The notes beneath the pieces were generated by a model. The model was not told the origin of the DNA. It made no database searches and saw nothing but the letters and a program-made list of their open reading frames with translations. The translations under genes and the position numbers were made by a program. From Mycoplasma simbae ATCC 49888 (GTDB lineage Bacteria > Bacillota_I > Bacilli_A > Mycoplasmatales > Metamycoplasmataceae), in assembly GCF_000702705.1 (NCBI RefSeq), contig NZ_JNJG01000004.1:62001-126000 (forward strand): 64,000 bases of DNA, given 5' to 3'. Of this stretch, positions 11,449-19,836 are shown in pieces; the first letter of the stretch is position 1; every line of letters begins with the position of its first letter.

Positions 11449-11857
11449 TTAGTTTTTCTTTAATAGCACTTGAAAGCATTGTTGCACAATAAAAACGATT
11501 TGGGTGCTCTTTAACATTATTAAAAATTGCTAACTCACCTAATGTTTGTTCATTTTCAATGTGTCCATTTTTGACAAAAGATTCATATTTTTCAATAAAA
11601 TCTTGAGCAAATTCAACACTTTTGCCTTGAAGTTGATCAATCAATAAATCTGAAGATGAGATCATAAACGCACAGCCTTTTGCATCAAAACTCAAATTAT
11701 TAATTTTGTTGTCAACAACATCGAAATTAAATTCTAAGTAATCAGCGCACGCTTGACCATGCTTTATAGTTTTAGCTTCACCTTGGCTTTTTTTGTTGTT
11801 TGGTTTAAGGTAATGAGCCATAATGATGCTTCTTTTTTCGTTTTGATTATATGACAA
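11441..11857 (-). CDS. sufU: SufU/NifU-type iron-sulfur scaffold or sulfur-relay protein
   Basis: 138 aa with a TTG start. GGAGGTGAT, a near-perfect anti-SD match, ends 8 nt upstream of TTG at 11857; the ATG just before it and the later ATG (MAHYL) lack such a site. The three cysteines and Asp of SufU are present: ACAD near residue 38, GCAFMISSSD near 64 and FYCATM near 122. In SufU these bind Zn and accept sulfur from SufS; sufS lies directly upstream and overlaps by 11 nt. It works in Fe-S cluster or thio-tRNA sulfur delivery in the cytoplasm. Confidence 0.88.
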   Translation of the reverse strand: MSYNQNEKRSIIMAHYLKPNNKKSQGEAKTIKHGQACADYLEFNFDVVDNKINNLSFDAKGCAFMISSSDLLIDQLQGKSVEFAQDFIEKYESFVKNGHIENEQTLGELAIFNNVKEHPNRFYCATMLSSAIKEKLNG

Positions 11858-13004
11858 GGAAATCACCTCCATTCCGCAACGCTTTAACAAGCTTACTTAT
11901 TTCGTTTTTAGTATTATATACCCCTAGCGAAACTCTAACATATGAGTTTTGATCTTTAATATTTCTAACATAATGGGCACAAAATAATCCTGAGCGAACA
12001 TAGATATTTTGTGTACCTAAATAGTGGGCAACATCGTGTGAATCAACACCTGCTATGTTAAATAAAATAATATGATCAGATGGGTTAGTATAAATTTGAA
12101 TATTTGGAATTTTTTTCAATGATTTATACGCAAAAAGACTCAATTCTTCAAGAATTTTATTGCTTTTTTCATAGCCAATATGCTCGTTGAAAAAATCAAT
12201 AGCTTTATCAAACATATACATACCAGCAAAATTAGCTGTGCCTGGTTCAAATTGTTCAATAGTATCTTTTTTAACTCATTGACAAGCTGAGTCAATATTT
12301 AATACTGATCCACCACCAAAATTTACAGGTTCAAGATTTTTTAATAGTTCGTTTTTGACCGCAAGCACCCCTAGACCAGTAGGGCCATAAAATTTATTGG
12401 CACTAAAAGCGGTTACGTCGCAATATTTCATTGAAACTTGTTCATAAACCACCGCTTGAGCAGCGTCATTAACGACTATACAATTAAATTTTTTAGCTAA
12501 TTCGTAAATTTTAGCTAAATCATTTCTGAAATTGAAGTTATTGCTCATTTGCGTTAGTGCAACTACTTTTGTTTTAGGATTTATAGAATTAATTAAATTT
12601 TCCTCAACAATAACTTTTGCTCCTTTATTTTTAGCAATTTCAATTCAAGGTATAAAGTTTGAAGAATGGTTGTATGCTGAAATTAAAATTTCATCATCTT
12701 TTTCAATATTATTGGCAAATATTTGAGCAAACATGTTTAGTGATGCTGTGGTTCCCGATGTAAAAATTACACTAGTTTCATCAGTATTAGAATCTAGTAA
12801 TTTAGCAACTTTTACTCGTAAATTATTGATTAAATCATTATTTTTTATACCTAATGGTGCATTTGCAGTTCTCACACTTACTGAAAATTTATTGTAAAAA
12901 TCATTGCATGCTTGGACTGCAACGTCAGGTTTAAGTGATAGGGCTGCGCTATCAAAATATAAAATCTGTTTTGCCATATTAAAATGGTCTCTAAGTTTTT
13001 TCAT
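11847..13004 (-). CDS. sufS: Cysteine desulfurase, SufS class
   Basis: 385 aa, a fold-type I PLP enzyme that takes sulfur from cysteine. Visible motifs: FTSGTTASLNM (cofactor phosphate), AYNHSSNFIPW, VNDAAQAV (Asp to pyridine N), FSANKFYGPTGLGVL with the PLP lysine, and RSGLFCAHYV with the sulfur-accepting cysteine. UGA Trp codons at 12642 and 12273. First gene of the minus run sufS-sufU-polymerase-nadD/yqeK-rluB. A TAAAAT box lies about 6 nt before the ATG, with no ribosome-binding site, so the message may start at or next to the ATG. Confidence 0.92.
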
Positions 13005-13179
13005 AATTTAATTTTATTGCAAAAGTTAAAAAACACAATTTTGGATGCAAAAAGTTGTAATTTTGAACGCAAAATTCAGGTTCTTAAGCTAAGCTAAATA
13101 AAGTATAAATATTAATCTAAATATTTTGATTTTTTAACTTTTGTTGTATAGTTTTATTTATACCGAGCGAAACTGTGTC

Positions 13180-13281
13180 GTTAAGTTCGTTATAAAGTTC
13201 GGTTCGACGAACAAAAATCCAGTAAAAAATTATCCCGTTAACGCTATTGGCATGGCCAATGATTATATTGAGGAGAAAACA
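13180..13281 (+). promoter_or_regulatory. Structured 5' leader of rplM-rpsI
   Basis: The 277-nt gap before rplM has no gene. It contains a hairpin GTTCG...CGAAC at 13197-13212, the palindrome CGTTAACG at 13236-13243 and a perfect ATTGGC-ATG-GCCAAT hairpin at 13246-13260, then AGGAG. L13 leaders are known regulatory RNAs in Bacillota; whether this one belongs to that family needs a covariance search. I see no clear promoter consensus. Confidence 0.4.
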
Positions 13282-13716
13282 ATGAGACAAACAACTATTG
13301 TAAATAAAGAAAAAGCAAACAAAAAATGATACGTTGTTGACGCCGAGGGTCAAGTTCTAGGTCGTTTAGCAGCTAAAGTTGCATCAGTACTAAGAGGAAA
13401 AAACAAACCAACATTCACTCCTAACGCTGACATGGGTGATTACGTAATCGTTATCAACGCTGAAAAAGTTGTTCTAACAGCTAACAAAGAAGAAGATAAA
13501 GTTTACTACCACCACTCAGGATATCCAGGTGGACTAAAAAGCATTACAGCTGCAAAATTAAGAGTTAAAAAACCTACAGCTCTAGTTCAAAAAGCTATCG
13601 CAGGTATGTTGCCTCACACAAAATTAGGTGACAAACAAATTAAAAACCTATTTGTTTACGCAGGTCCAACACATAAACATGAAGCACAAAAACCAGAAAG
13701 TTTAGAGGTAAAATAA
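13282..13716 (+). CDS. rplM: 50S ribosomal protein L13
   Basis: 144 aa, normal length. It begins [20 protein letters not shown] with Trp as UGA, then shows [20 protein letters not shown] and the typical [12 protein letters not shown] segment near residue 115. An assembly protein of the large subunit. AGGAG lies 6 nt before the ATG. It is paired with rpsI, one base downstream, as in nearly all bacteria. Confidence 0.97.
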
Positions 13717-13717
13717 T

Positions 13718-14119
13718 ATGGCATCAACTAAAACTATTGAATACCGTGGCTTAGGTCGTCGTAAATCATCTACAGCACGTGTTCTTTTAAGACCAGGTAA
13801 AGGCACATTTGTAATTAATGGTCGTGACGCTAGAGCTTACTTAGCATCAGATTTATTTTTACAAGATGCTTCACAACCTTTAGCTTTAACAGAAACTCTA
13901 GGACAATTCGACATTACAGTTAATGTTCGTGGTGGTGGTTTAAGCGGTCAAGCAGGTGCTATCCGTTTAGGTATTGCTCGTGCATTATTATTAGCAAGCG
14001 ATTCATTTAGAGCTAAACTGAAACCAGCTGGTATGTTAACTCGTGATGCACGTGTTAAAGAACGTAAAAAACCAGGTTTACGTAAAGCTCGTCGTTCACG
14101 TCAATTCTCAAAACGTTAA
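13718..14119 (+). CDS. rpsI: 30S ribosomal protein S9
   Basis: 133 aa. N-terminal [21 protein letters not shown], the [22 protein letters not shown] core, and the basic C-terminal tail ending RRSRQFSKR, which reaches the P-site tRNA. One base after the rplM stop with AGAGG upstream, so cotranscribed and coupled. Confidence 0.98.
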   Translation: MASTKTIEYRGLGRRKSSTARVLLRPGKGTFVINGRDARAYLASDLFLQDASQPLALTETLGQFDITVNVRGGGLSGQAGAIRLGIARALLLASDSFRAKLKPAGMLTRDARVKERKKPGLRKARRSRQFSKR

Positions 14120-14179
14120 TTTTAATTTTTTTATTACAAAATACAAAAAGTTGCGGTATAATAATCCCGCAACACATAA

Positions 14180-14256
14180 GCGAGCGTAGCTCAGCTGGTT
14201 AGAGCACACGACTGATAATCGTGAGGTCGATGGTTCAAGTCCATTCGTTCGCACCA
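14180..14256 (+). tRNA. tRNA-Ile (anticodon GAU)
   Basis: 77 nt including encoded CCA. The acceptor stem GCGAGCG pairs with CGTTCGC (one G-T). D-loop AGCTGGTTAGAGC, anticodon stem CACGA/TCGTG with loop CTGATAA, and TTCAAGT in the T-loop. It reads AUC/AUU. Preceded by a short AT-rich spacer after rpsI. Confidence 0.97.
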
Positions 14257-14272
14257 TTTCACATAGTGACCA

Positions 14273-14297
14273 AAATAGCTTTGATGCTATTTTTTTA
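14273..14297 (+). terminator. Terminator after tRNA-Ile
   Basis: AAATAGC, loop TTTGAT, GCTATTT, then more T. It ends the rplM-rpsI-tRNA unit. Confidence 0.8.
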
Positions 14298-14317
14298 TTA
14301 TCTTCACTCAAAAGTTA

Positions 14318-14323
14318 TATAAT
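14318..14323 (+). promoter_or_regulatory. -10 box of candidate small RNA
   Basis: TATAAT, 6 nt before a strong hairpin that begins at 14330, the expected transcription start. No -35 consensus is evident. Confidence 0.45.
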
Positions 14324-14329
14324 AAAAGT

Positions 14330-14510
14330 GACATCTTGGGGACAGGATGTCAACGTCAAATTATCATTCATCTCAAAATATTTTATCCATTTATTCGTAT
14401 ATTTGTTAGTTATCGCATATTAAGCTATTTTTTTATTAATTGCATATATAAGCCTCCTATCTATATTAAATTACGAGATAATAATACCTAGCAGACGTGC
14501 TAGGTTTTTA
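14330..14510 (+). ncRNA. Candidate structured small RNA (about 180 nt)
   Basis: The interval runs from just after a TATAAT box to a strong intrinsic terminator, with no protein frame of more than a few codons. The first bases form an 8-bp hairpin (GACATCTT / AGGATGTC, loop GGGGAC), as in RNAs with a protected 5' end. In the middle is GCCTCCTATC, which on this strand could pair with Shine-Dalgarno sequences, or on the other strand is an AGGAGG before a six-codon frame. I found no signature of SRP RNA, RNase P RNA or tmRNA. It could instead be the attenuated leader of the cupin gene at 14519. Confidence 0.35.
14487..14510 (+). terminator. Terminator or attenuator before the cupin gene
   Basis: CCTAGCA, loop GACG, TGCTAGG, then TTTTT. 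Only 8 nt separate its end from the ATG at 14519, so it either ends the upstream RNA or attenuates the cupin-galU operon. Confidence 0.75.
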
Positions 14511-14518
14511 ATTTACAT

Positions 14519-14890
14519 ATGTGCAATAATAATTTACAATTATCAAGTATGTCAAAACCAAATATTGAACTTATCACAAATATTTTTGATCTAGCTAATA
14601 AAATTAATATTTCACAAGCAGATCGTAGCGAAATAATTAAAACATTATCTAATGACAATAAAACAAAAGTTGAATTAATCTTTTCTAAAAACGCCAGCAC
14701 TGATTGAATGAATTCAAAAATGTTTGAATTAGCATTCTTAATCCAAGGTAAAGCAGTCGTTGAAACAAATGAAAATAAAATAATCGAAATGACTGCTGGA
14801 GATTGCATATCAATACATCCTAATGCAACACATAGAGTCGTTAGCACTTCAAAAAATGCTTTGTGAATCGCAATACACACGGAGGAATAA
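14519..14890 (+). CDS. Small cupin-domain protein
   Basis: 123 aa. The C-terminal half is a single cupin barrel; AGDCISIHPNATHRV (residues 94-108) matches cupin motif 2 with its Pro and His, and FLIQGKAVV stands at motif 1, lacking the usual His pair. The N-terminal 55 residues are helical. UGA is Trp at 14705. No ribosome-binding site precedes this ATG or the in-frame ATG at 14549, so the start is uncertain. Its stop (TAA) touches the galU ATG, and GGAGGA inside its last codons serves galU. Probably a small-molecule or sugar-binding protein; function unknown. Confidence 0.65.
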
Positions 14891-15775
14891 ATGTTTAAAC
14901 CAGTAAAAAAACTTATAATACCCGCTGCTGGATGGGGAACTAGATTTTTACCAATGACCAAAAGCGTGCACAAAGAACTTGTGCCTATTTTAAACCGTCC
15001 CTCGCTTGATTTACTTGTTGATGAGGCTATTGATTCAGGCATTGAAGAAATAGTATTAATTATTTCCAAAAGAAAAGAAGATATGCTAAATGTATTCAAT
15101 GTTAATGAACAGCTTGAACATGAATTAATGAACAAAAATAAACAAGATTTATTGAAAAATGTTCAAAAAACAAATCGTTTAAACAAAATTAAAGTTGTTT
15201 ATCAACACCAACAATATGGCTTAGGTCACGCTTTGGCTTGTGCTAAAGAAGTAGTTGGTGATGAACCTTTTGCTATCATTTTGGGGGATGATTTAATTAA
15301 ATCAAAGGTCCCGGCAATTAAACAACTAATTGAGTTTTATAACCACACCGGCGCAAATATTTTAGGAGTTCAAAACGTTGATATTTCCCAAGTAAGCAAA
15401 TATGGAATCGTTAATCCTTTAGATTCAACAAAGAAAGATGAACAATATTTTGAAATTAGTGGGGCAGTAGAAAAACCACAACCTGATGTTGCACCGTCAC
15501 AAAAAGCGATTCTAGGTCGCTATGTCTTTAATCCTGAAATATTACAAATACTATCAAATATTAAATATGATGGCCAAAATGAAATTCAAGTCGTTGATGC
15601 TTTTAAAGTGTTGCAAAATGAATATAAGCAAAAAATATACGCGTATGAATTTGATGGCGTTCGTTATGATCTAGGTTCTATTGAAGGCTTTGTTAAGGCC
15701 AATATTGATTACGCATTAGATGATTTAGAAATCAAAGATAAAATTGTAAAATACATTAAAGATAAAAACTTGTAG
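14891..15775 (+). CDS. galU: UTP-glucose-1-phosphate uridylyltransferase
   Basis: 294 aa. It makes UDP-glucose from UTP and glucose 1-phosphate, the precursor of mycoplasma glycolipids and polysaccharide. The nucleotide-binding start IIPAAGWGTRFLPMTK (residues 9-24), KELVPILNRP, VYQHQQYGLGHALACA near 107-122, the GDDLI metal site near 137 and the VEKP segment are all present. The ATG abuts the cupin stop, and GGAGG in that gene provides the ribosome-binding site, so the two are translationally coupled. Confidence 0.95.
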   Translation: MFKPVKKLIIPAAGWGTRFLPMTKSVHKELVPILNRPSLDLLVDEAIDSGIEEIVLIISKRKEDMLNVFNVNEQLEHELMNKNKQDLLKNVQKTNRLNKIKVVYQHQQYGLGHALACAKEVVGDEPFAIILGDDLIKSKVPAIKQLIEFYNHTGANILGVQNVDISQVSKYGIVNPLDSTKKDEQYFEISGAVEKPQPDVAPSQKAILGRYVFNPEILQILSNIKYDGQNEIQVVDAFKVLQNEYKQKIYAYEFDGVRYDLGSIEGFVKANIDYALDDLEIKDKIVKYIKDKNL

Positions 15776-15783
15776 GAGTAATT

Positions 15784-16296
15784 ATGAAAACTAAAAAAAT
15801 TCTTATGACTTTAAGCCCTCTTGCTTTAGCACTTCCTGCTGCGGCGGTTAGCTGCAATAAAGAAAAAAATTTATCTAAAGATCACCAATATTTAATCAGT
15901 TTAAGAGCGAGTGCTGACACCATTGAAAAAAGATTAAAAAATAACAAGTTTAAAAATGAGGAACAAAATGTTTCTTTAGCTAGCCAATTGTCTGAAAAAA
16001 TAGCCAAAGCTGATGAATTATTGAAACAAGAAAATTTAACCGACGAACAAATAAAAACATTGCTAGATACATTTGTTCCTTTAGCTAAAACTGCTTCAGA
16101 TTTATTGAATTTTCAAGAAGATTTAGCTAAATTAGAGTTAGTCAAAACTCAATTGGAAACTAAAATTTCTGCAAAAGAAACGCCAGAAGACAAAAAGCAA
16201 AAATATCAAGAATTTGTACAAAAAATAACAAGTGCTATTGAATCAAAAAATAAAGAACAAGTTAGTGAACTTTTAAAACAATCTTACTTATTGTAG
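15784..16296 (+). CDS. Small helical lipoprotein
   Basis: 170 aa. The signal peptide KKILMTLSPLALALPAAAVSC puts a lipidated cysteine at residue 24. The mature part is charged, Lys/Glu-rich and helical, with heptad-like spacing (coiled coil) and no recognised domain. TAGGAG lies before the ATG, 8 nt after galU, so it is in that operon. Without other domains it is best called a hypothetical surface lipoprotein. Confidence 0.75.
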   Translation: MKTKKILMTLSPLALALPAAAVSCNKEKNLSKDHQYLISLRASADTIEKRLKNNKFKNEEQNVSLASQLSEKIAKADELLKQENLTDEQIKTLLDTFVPLAKTASDLLNFQEDLAKLELVKTQLETKISAKETPEDKKQKYQEFVQKITSAIESKNKEQVSELLKQSYLL

Positions 16297-16305
16297 GATC
16301 CAAAA

Positions 16306-16854
16306 ATGACAAAAAATAACACAAAATTATTCACAAATGATTGAATAAGCGTGTACGAATCAGAAAAAGGCTTTACCTACTGCCAACGTAAAAGCATAAA
16401 CTCAATTGCTGCTTTACTGTATAGAAAAAATAAAGATAAATACGAATTTTTAATCCATTATCAACCTTTGCCTGAGATTGAAGAAAAACAAAATTGAGAC
16501 GATTTGTATGCTTGCCCCATTACTGGCAGTATTGAGCCTGATCAAAGCCCTTTAGAATGCGTAATTAATGAGGTTTTTGAAGAAGCAGGATATAAAATAA
16601 CACCAAACAATATTAAGGTAGAAAATTTTGCTATCGCCACTACTCAAATGAATGAAAAAGTGTTCAATTTCTTGGTGGAAGCTAGCAATCTAGAACAATT
16701 CCCTTTCTCAACCGACGGCAGCATTTTTGAGTCAGTAGCTCAAAATAAATGAGTTAGTGAAACTGAATTATGCAAAATTTTGGCCAAACAGATTCATCTT
16801 TCTTCGTTAGCTAGTTTATACTTAATGTTTAAAATTTACGTTCTATCTCAGTAA
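16306..16854 (+). CDS. Nudix-family protein with altered Nudix box
   Basis: 182 aa. Residues about 70-92 form a Nudix box: GSIEPDQSPLECVINEVFEE followed by AGY. The Glu residues of the EExG part are kept, but the usual Arg before the first Glu is Asn and the first Glu of the motif is Gln. The fold resembles ADP-sugar pyrophosphatases, which would fit the neighbouring galU; activity is uncertain. UGA is Trp at three or more sites. TAGGA ends 6 nt before the ATG. Last gene of the cupin-galU-lipoprotein-Nudix operon. Confidence 0.75.
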
Positions 16855-16859
16855 TTTGG

Positions 16860-16884
16860 ATACACTTGATAAGTGTATTTTTTT
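16860..16884 (+). terminator. Terminator of the galU operon
   Basis: ATACACTT, loop GAT, AAGTGTAT, then a T run. Confidence 0.85.
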
Positions 16885-16925
16885 ATCAAAATATTTATTT
16901 TAATATATAATAGAAAAGCAAAAAC

Positions 16926-17016
16926 GGAACAGTACTCAAGTGGCTGAAGAGGCGGTCCTGCTAAGACTGTAGGGGTGGCAACACCCGCGGAGGTTCAAAT
17001 CCTCTCTGTTCCGCCA
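16926..17016 (+). tRNA. tRNA-Ser (anticodon GCU)
   Basis: 91 nt with encoded CCA. Acceptor GGAACAG pairs with CTGTTCC. The anticodon loop is CTGCTAA (GCU, reading AGC/AGU). A long class II variable arm (TAGGGGTGGCAACACCCGC) and the T-loop TTCAAAT confirm serine. A T run follows directly and may serve as terminator. Confidence 0.97.
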
Positions 17017-17087
17017 TTTTTTTTATTAATTTTTTCCCATTTTAATGACTTTAGATAAAATTATTATTAAATATTTTAGGAGTACAA

Positions 17088-19775
17088 ATGAATAGTCAGC
17101 AAGCAAAAGAATATAAGGGTCTATCAACCCAACAAGCACAGGAATTGTTGCTAAAAAATGGCAAAAACAGTCTAATTAAAAACAAAAAAGTCAATCCTGT
17201 AGCTGCTTTTTTCAAACAATTTATTGACCCAATGATTATTTTATTGATTATTGGTGCGTTAATTTCACTTGGATTGGGCATTTATGAACACTTAAGTGGT
17301 AAAAAAAGCGGTATCGATTTGACTATTAGTTATGTTGAACCAGCAATCATTATGCTAGTAATTATGCTTAACTCAATGTTGGGTGCATACCAAGAGGTTA
17401 AATCAGATCGAGCTGTTAGAGCTCTAGAAAAAATGAATGAAACATATGCAAATGTTGTGCGTGATGGCGTAGTTCAAAAAGTAAAGGCCACTGAGTTAGC
17501 TGTGGGAGATTTAATAATTTTAGCGGCGGGTGATACAATCAGTGCTGATTGCAAAATTGTTGAATCTTCAAATTTAATGGTTGTTGAATCTTCGCTTACC
17601 GGTGAAAATTTACCAATTCACAAGCAAGCAAATTGAGATCAACAAACAAATGCTATTTTAGCTGAAAATACTCATTTATTGTATTCAAGCACTTATGTAA
17701 CCAACGGAAAAGCTAGCGCAATAGTTGTTGCAACTGGAGTTAATACAGAAATAGGTAAAATCAATGATTTAATCCAAAAACAAGGTAAAAACACAACTCC
17801 TCTTCAATACAAATTGAATAAATTAGGTAAATGATTTGGTATTGGTGGTGTAGTATTACTTTTTGTAAGTTTAATCACTCAAGTGCTATTAAACAATTTA
17901 ACAACCGGTTCTTGAGACAATTTAGATGTATATACTCATGCAACCGTTACTGCCATTAGTTTGGCTGTAGCTGCAATTCCAGAGGGACTTTTAACCTTTA
18001 CAACAGTATTATTATCCGTTGGTGTAAAAAATCTAACTAAAGAAAAGGCTTTGGTTAAAAACTTGCTTGCTGTTGAAACTTTAGGTTCAGCATCAATAAT
18101 TTGTACAGATAAAACAGGTACGCTAACTGAAAACAAAATGAAAGTTGTTGATGCGTACGCTTTAGCAACTGACAAAACATTAGTTAATGAAGGTTTTAAC
18201 AATTCATTTTTACAAATAGCTAAAAATTTAGTAATTTGTAATGATGCCTTCATTAATTACGATGAGCAGACAAAAACATTTAATGAGGTAGGTGATCCTA
18301 CTGAAACAGGTATGTTAATGTGAGCTCATGAACATAATTTACACAAAAATGAACTTTTAAGTCAAAACAAAATCATTGCATCGCTACCTTTTGATAGCGA
18401 TCGTAAAATGCACTCAGTTTTAGTTAATGATGGTTCACAAAACTATGTAATAACCAAGGGTGCACCTGACGTTATTATTTCAAGATCAATTAATATTAAT
18501 AAAGAAAAAATTAGCTCAATAAATGAAAATTGAGCAGCTCAATCATACAGAGTTATAGCCTTAGCACGTAAAATTGTTGACAAACAAAATTTAGATTTTA
18601 GCGATGAACAAAACCTTGAATTTATTGGTATGATAGCTATGGTTGACCCGCCGCGCGCTAACGTTAAAGAAAGCGTGCTTGCTGCTAAAAAAGCTGGTAT
18701 TAAAACAGTAATGATTACTGGTGATCACATCACTACAGCTAAAGCTATTGCCTTAAATTTAGGAATTTATCAAGAAGGTGATATTTGTTTAACTGGTTCA
18801 GAATTAGCTACATGATCGCAAGAAAAACTGGAGCAAGAAGTAACTAAAATTTCAGTTTATGCTCGTGTAAACCCAGAAGATAAATTAAGAATTGTTAAAG
18901 CTTGACAATCACATGAAAAAGTTGTAGCAATGACAGGAGATGGAGTAAATGATGCTCCAGCATTGAAAGTATCTGACATTGGCTGTGCGATGGGTATTAC
19001 AGGAACTGACGTTTCCAAACAAGCTGCCGACTTAATTTTGGTTGATGATAATTTCAACACAATAGTTTCTGCTGTTAAAAACGGACGTTCAACATTTGAC
19101 AAAATTAAAACAATCATCATGAACTTGCTTGTTTCTTCAATTGTTGAAATAATTGTAATGATGGTTGGAATGATTGCGTTTTTCTTTGCATACAAAGGAA
19201 AATATGAAGAATTTTATATTTTCGGTGCCAGCCAACTACTTTGAATTAACCTAGTTTCTCACGGCTTACCTGCTATTGCTTTAGGTTTTGTTGATAGCGG
19301 TAAAAATGTAATGGACAGAGATCCATACAATAAAAAAGAAAGCATATTTGCACGCGGAATGGGAACAACATTGATTTGGCAATCATTATTGTTGAGCTTA
19401 GCAACATTAGTTTCTTATACAATAGGAGCTGAGTATGCTCTAGCAAATAATCTTGATTTAGCTAAAATCGCTTCAACATGTGCCTTTATCACCTTAGGTC
19501 TAGCTTGCGGAATTAACACAATAAACTTTATGAGTCAAAAATCAATCTTTACTTCATCAATTAAGAAATATTGATTAGTATGAGCAGCTATTTTATTTTC
19601 AGCAAGTACAATTTTACTGATTGGATTAATTCCAAGTATTGCACAAGTGTTTAGAATGGATAATATTGTTTCACATCCAACTCTAGTTGCTAGCTCTATT
19701 GCTTTAGGTTTAATCTTAGTTTTTGCAAATGAAATCAATAAATTGATTGCAAAAATACTGAAAAAATCACAATAA
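17088..19775 (+). CDS. P-type cation ATPase, probably Ca2+-transporting (PMR1/SERCA-like)
   Basis: 895 aa, full length. In order: the N-terminal cation ATPase region, membrane helices near 45-105, the actuator motif SLTGENLP near residue 165, AVAAIPEGL in M4 near 290 (the PEGL form of Ca pumps), the phosphorylation site [12 protein letters not shown] near 340, the nucleotide domain (KGAPDVI), [18 protein letters not shown] and the hinge [18 protein letters not shown] near 615, then the C-terminal helices. It exports cations across the single membrane using ATP. UGA is Trp throughout. AGGAG precedes the ATG. Ca specificity is inferred from PEGL and overall likeness. Confidence 0.93.
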
Positions 19776-19783
19776 TTACACAC

Positions 19784-19807
19784 ACGACCACATTTGGTCG
19801 TTTTTTC
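19784..19807 (+). terminator. Terminator of the P-type ATPase gene
   Basis: ACGACC, loop ACATTT, GGTCGT, then a T run. Confidence 0.8.
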
Positions 19808-19811
19808 ATAC

Positions 19812-19836
19812 AAAAAAATAAGGCCTTCGCCTTATT
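19812..19836 (-). terminator. Terminator of secA
   Basis: On the minus strand AATAAGGC, loop GAAG, GCCTTATT, then a T run; the stem overlaps the secA stop codon. Confidence 0.85.

Noticed and set aside
13141-13281. In-frame upstream extension of rplM (start near 13141)
   Set aside because: The ATG at 13282 has AGGAG and the family N-terminus; the extension has no homology and lies in the hairpin leader.
14380-14455. AGGAGG followed by a six-codon frame on the minus strand
   Set aside because: Six codons only, no downstream gene in that direction to be led by it; more likely chance or part of the candidate RNA.
14500-15135. Long open frame on the minus strand across the cupin-galU junction
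   Set aside because: It is antisense to two well-supported genes, has no ribosome-binding site, and has Ser/Ile/Leu-rich shadow composition.
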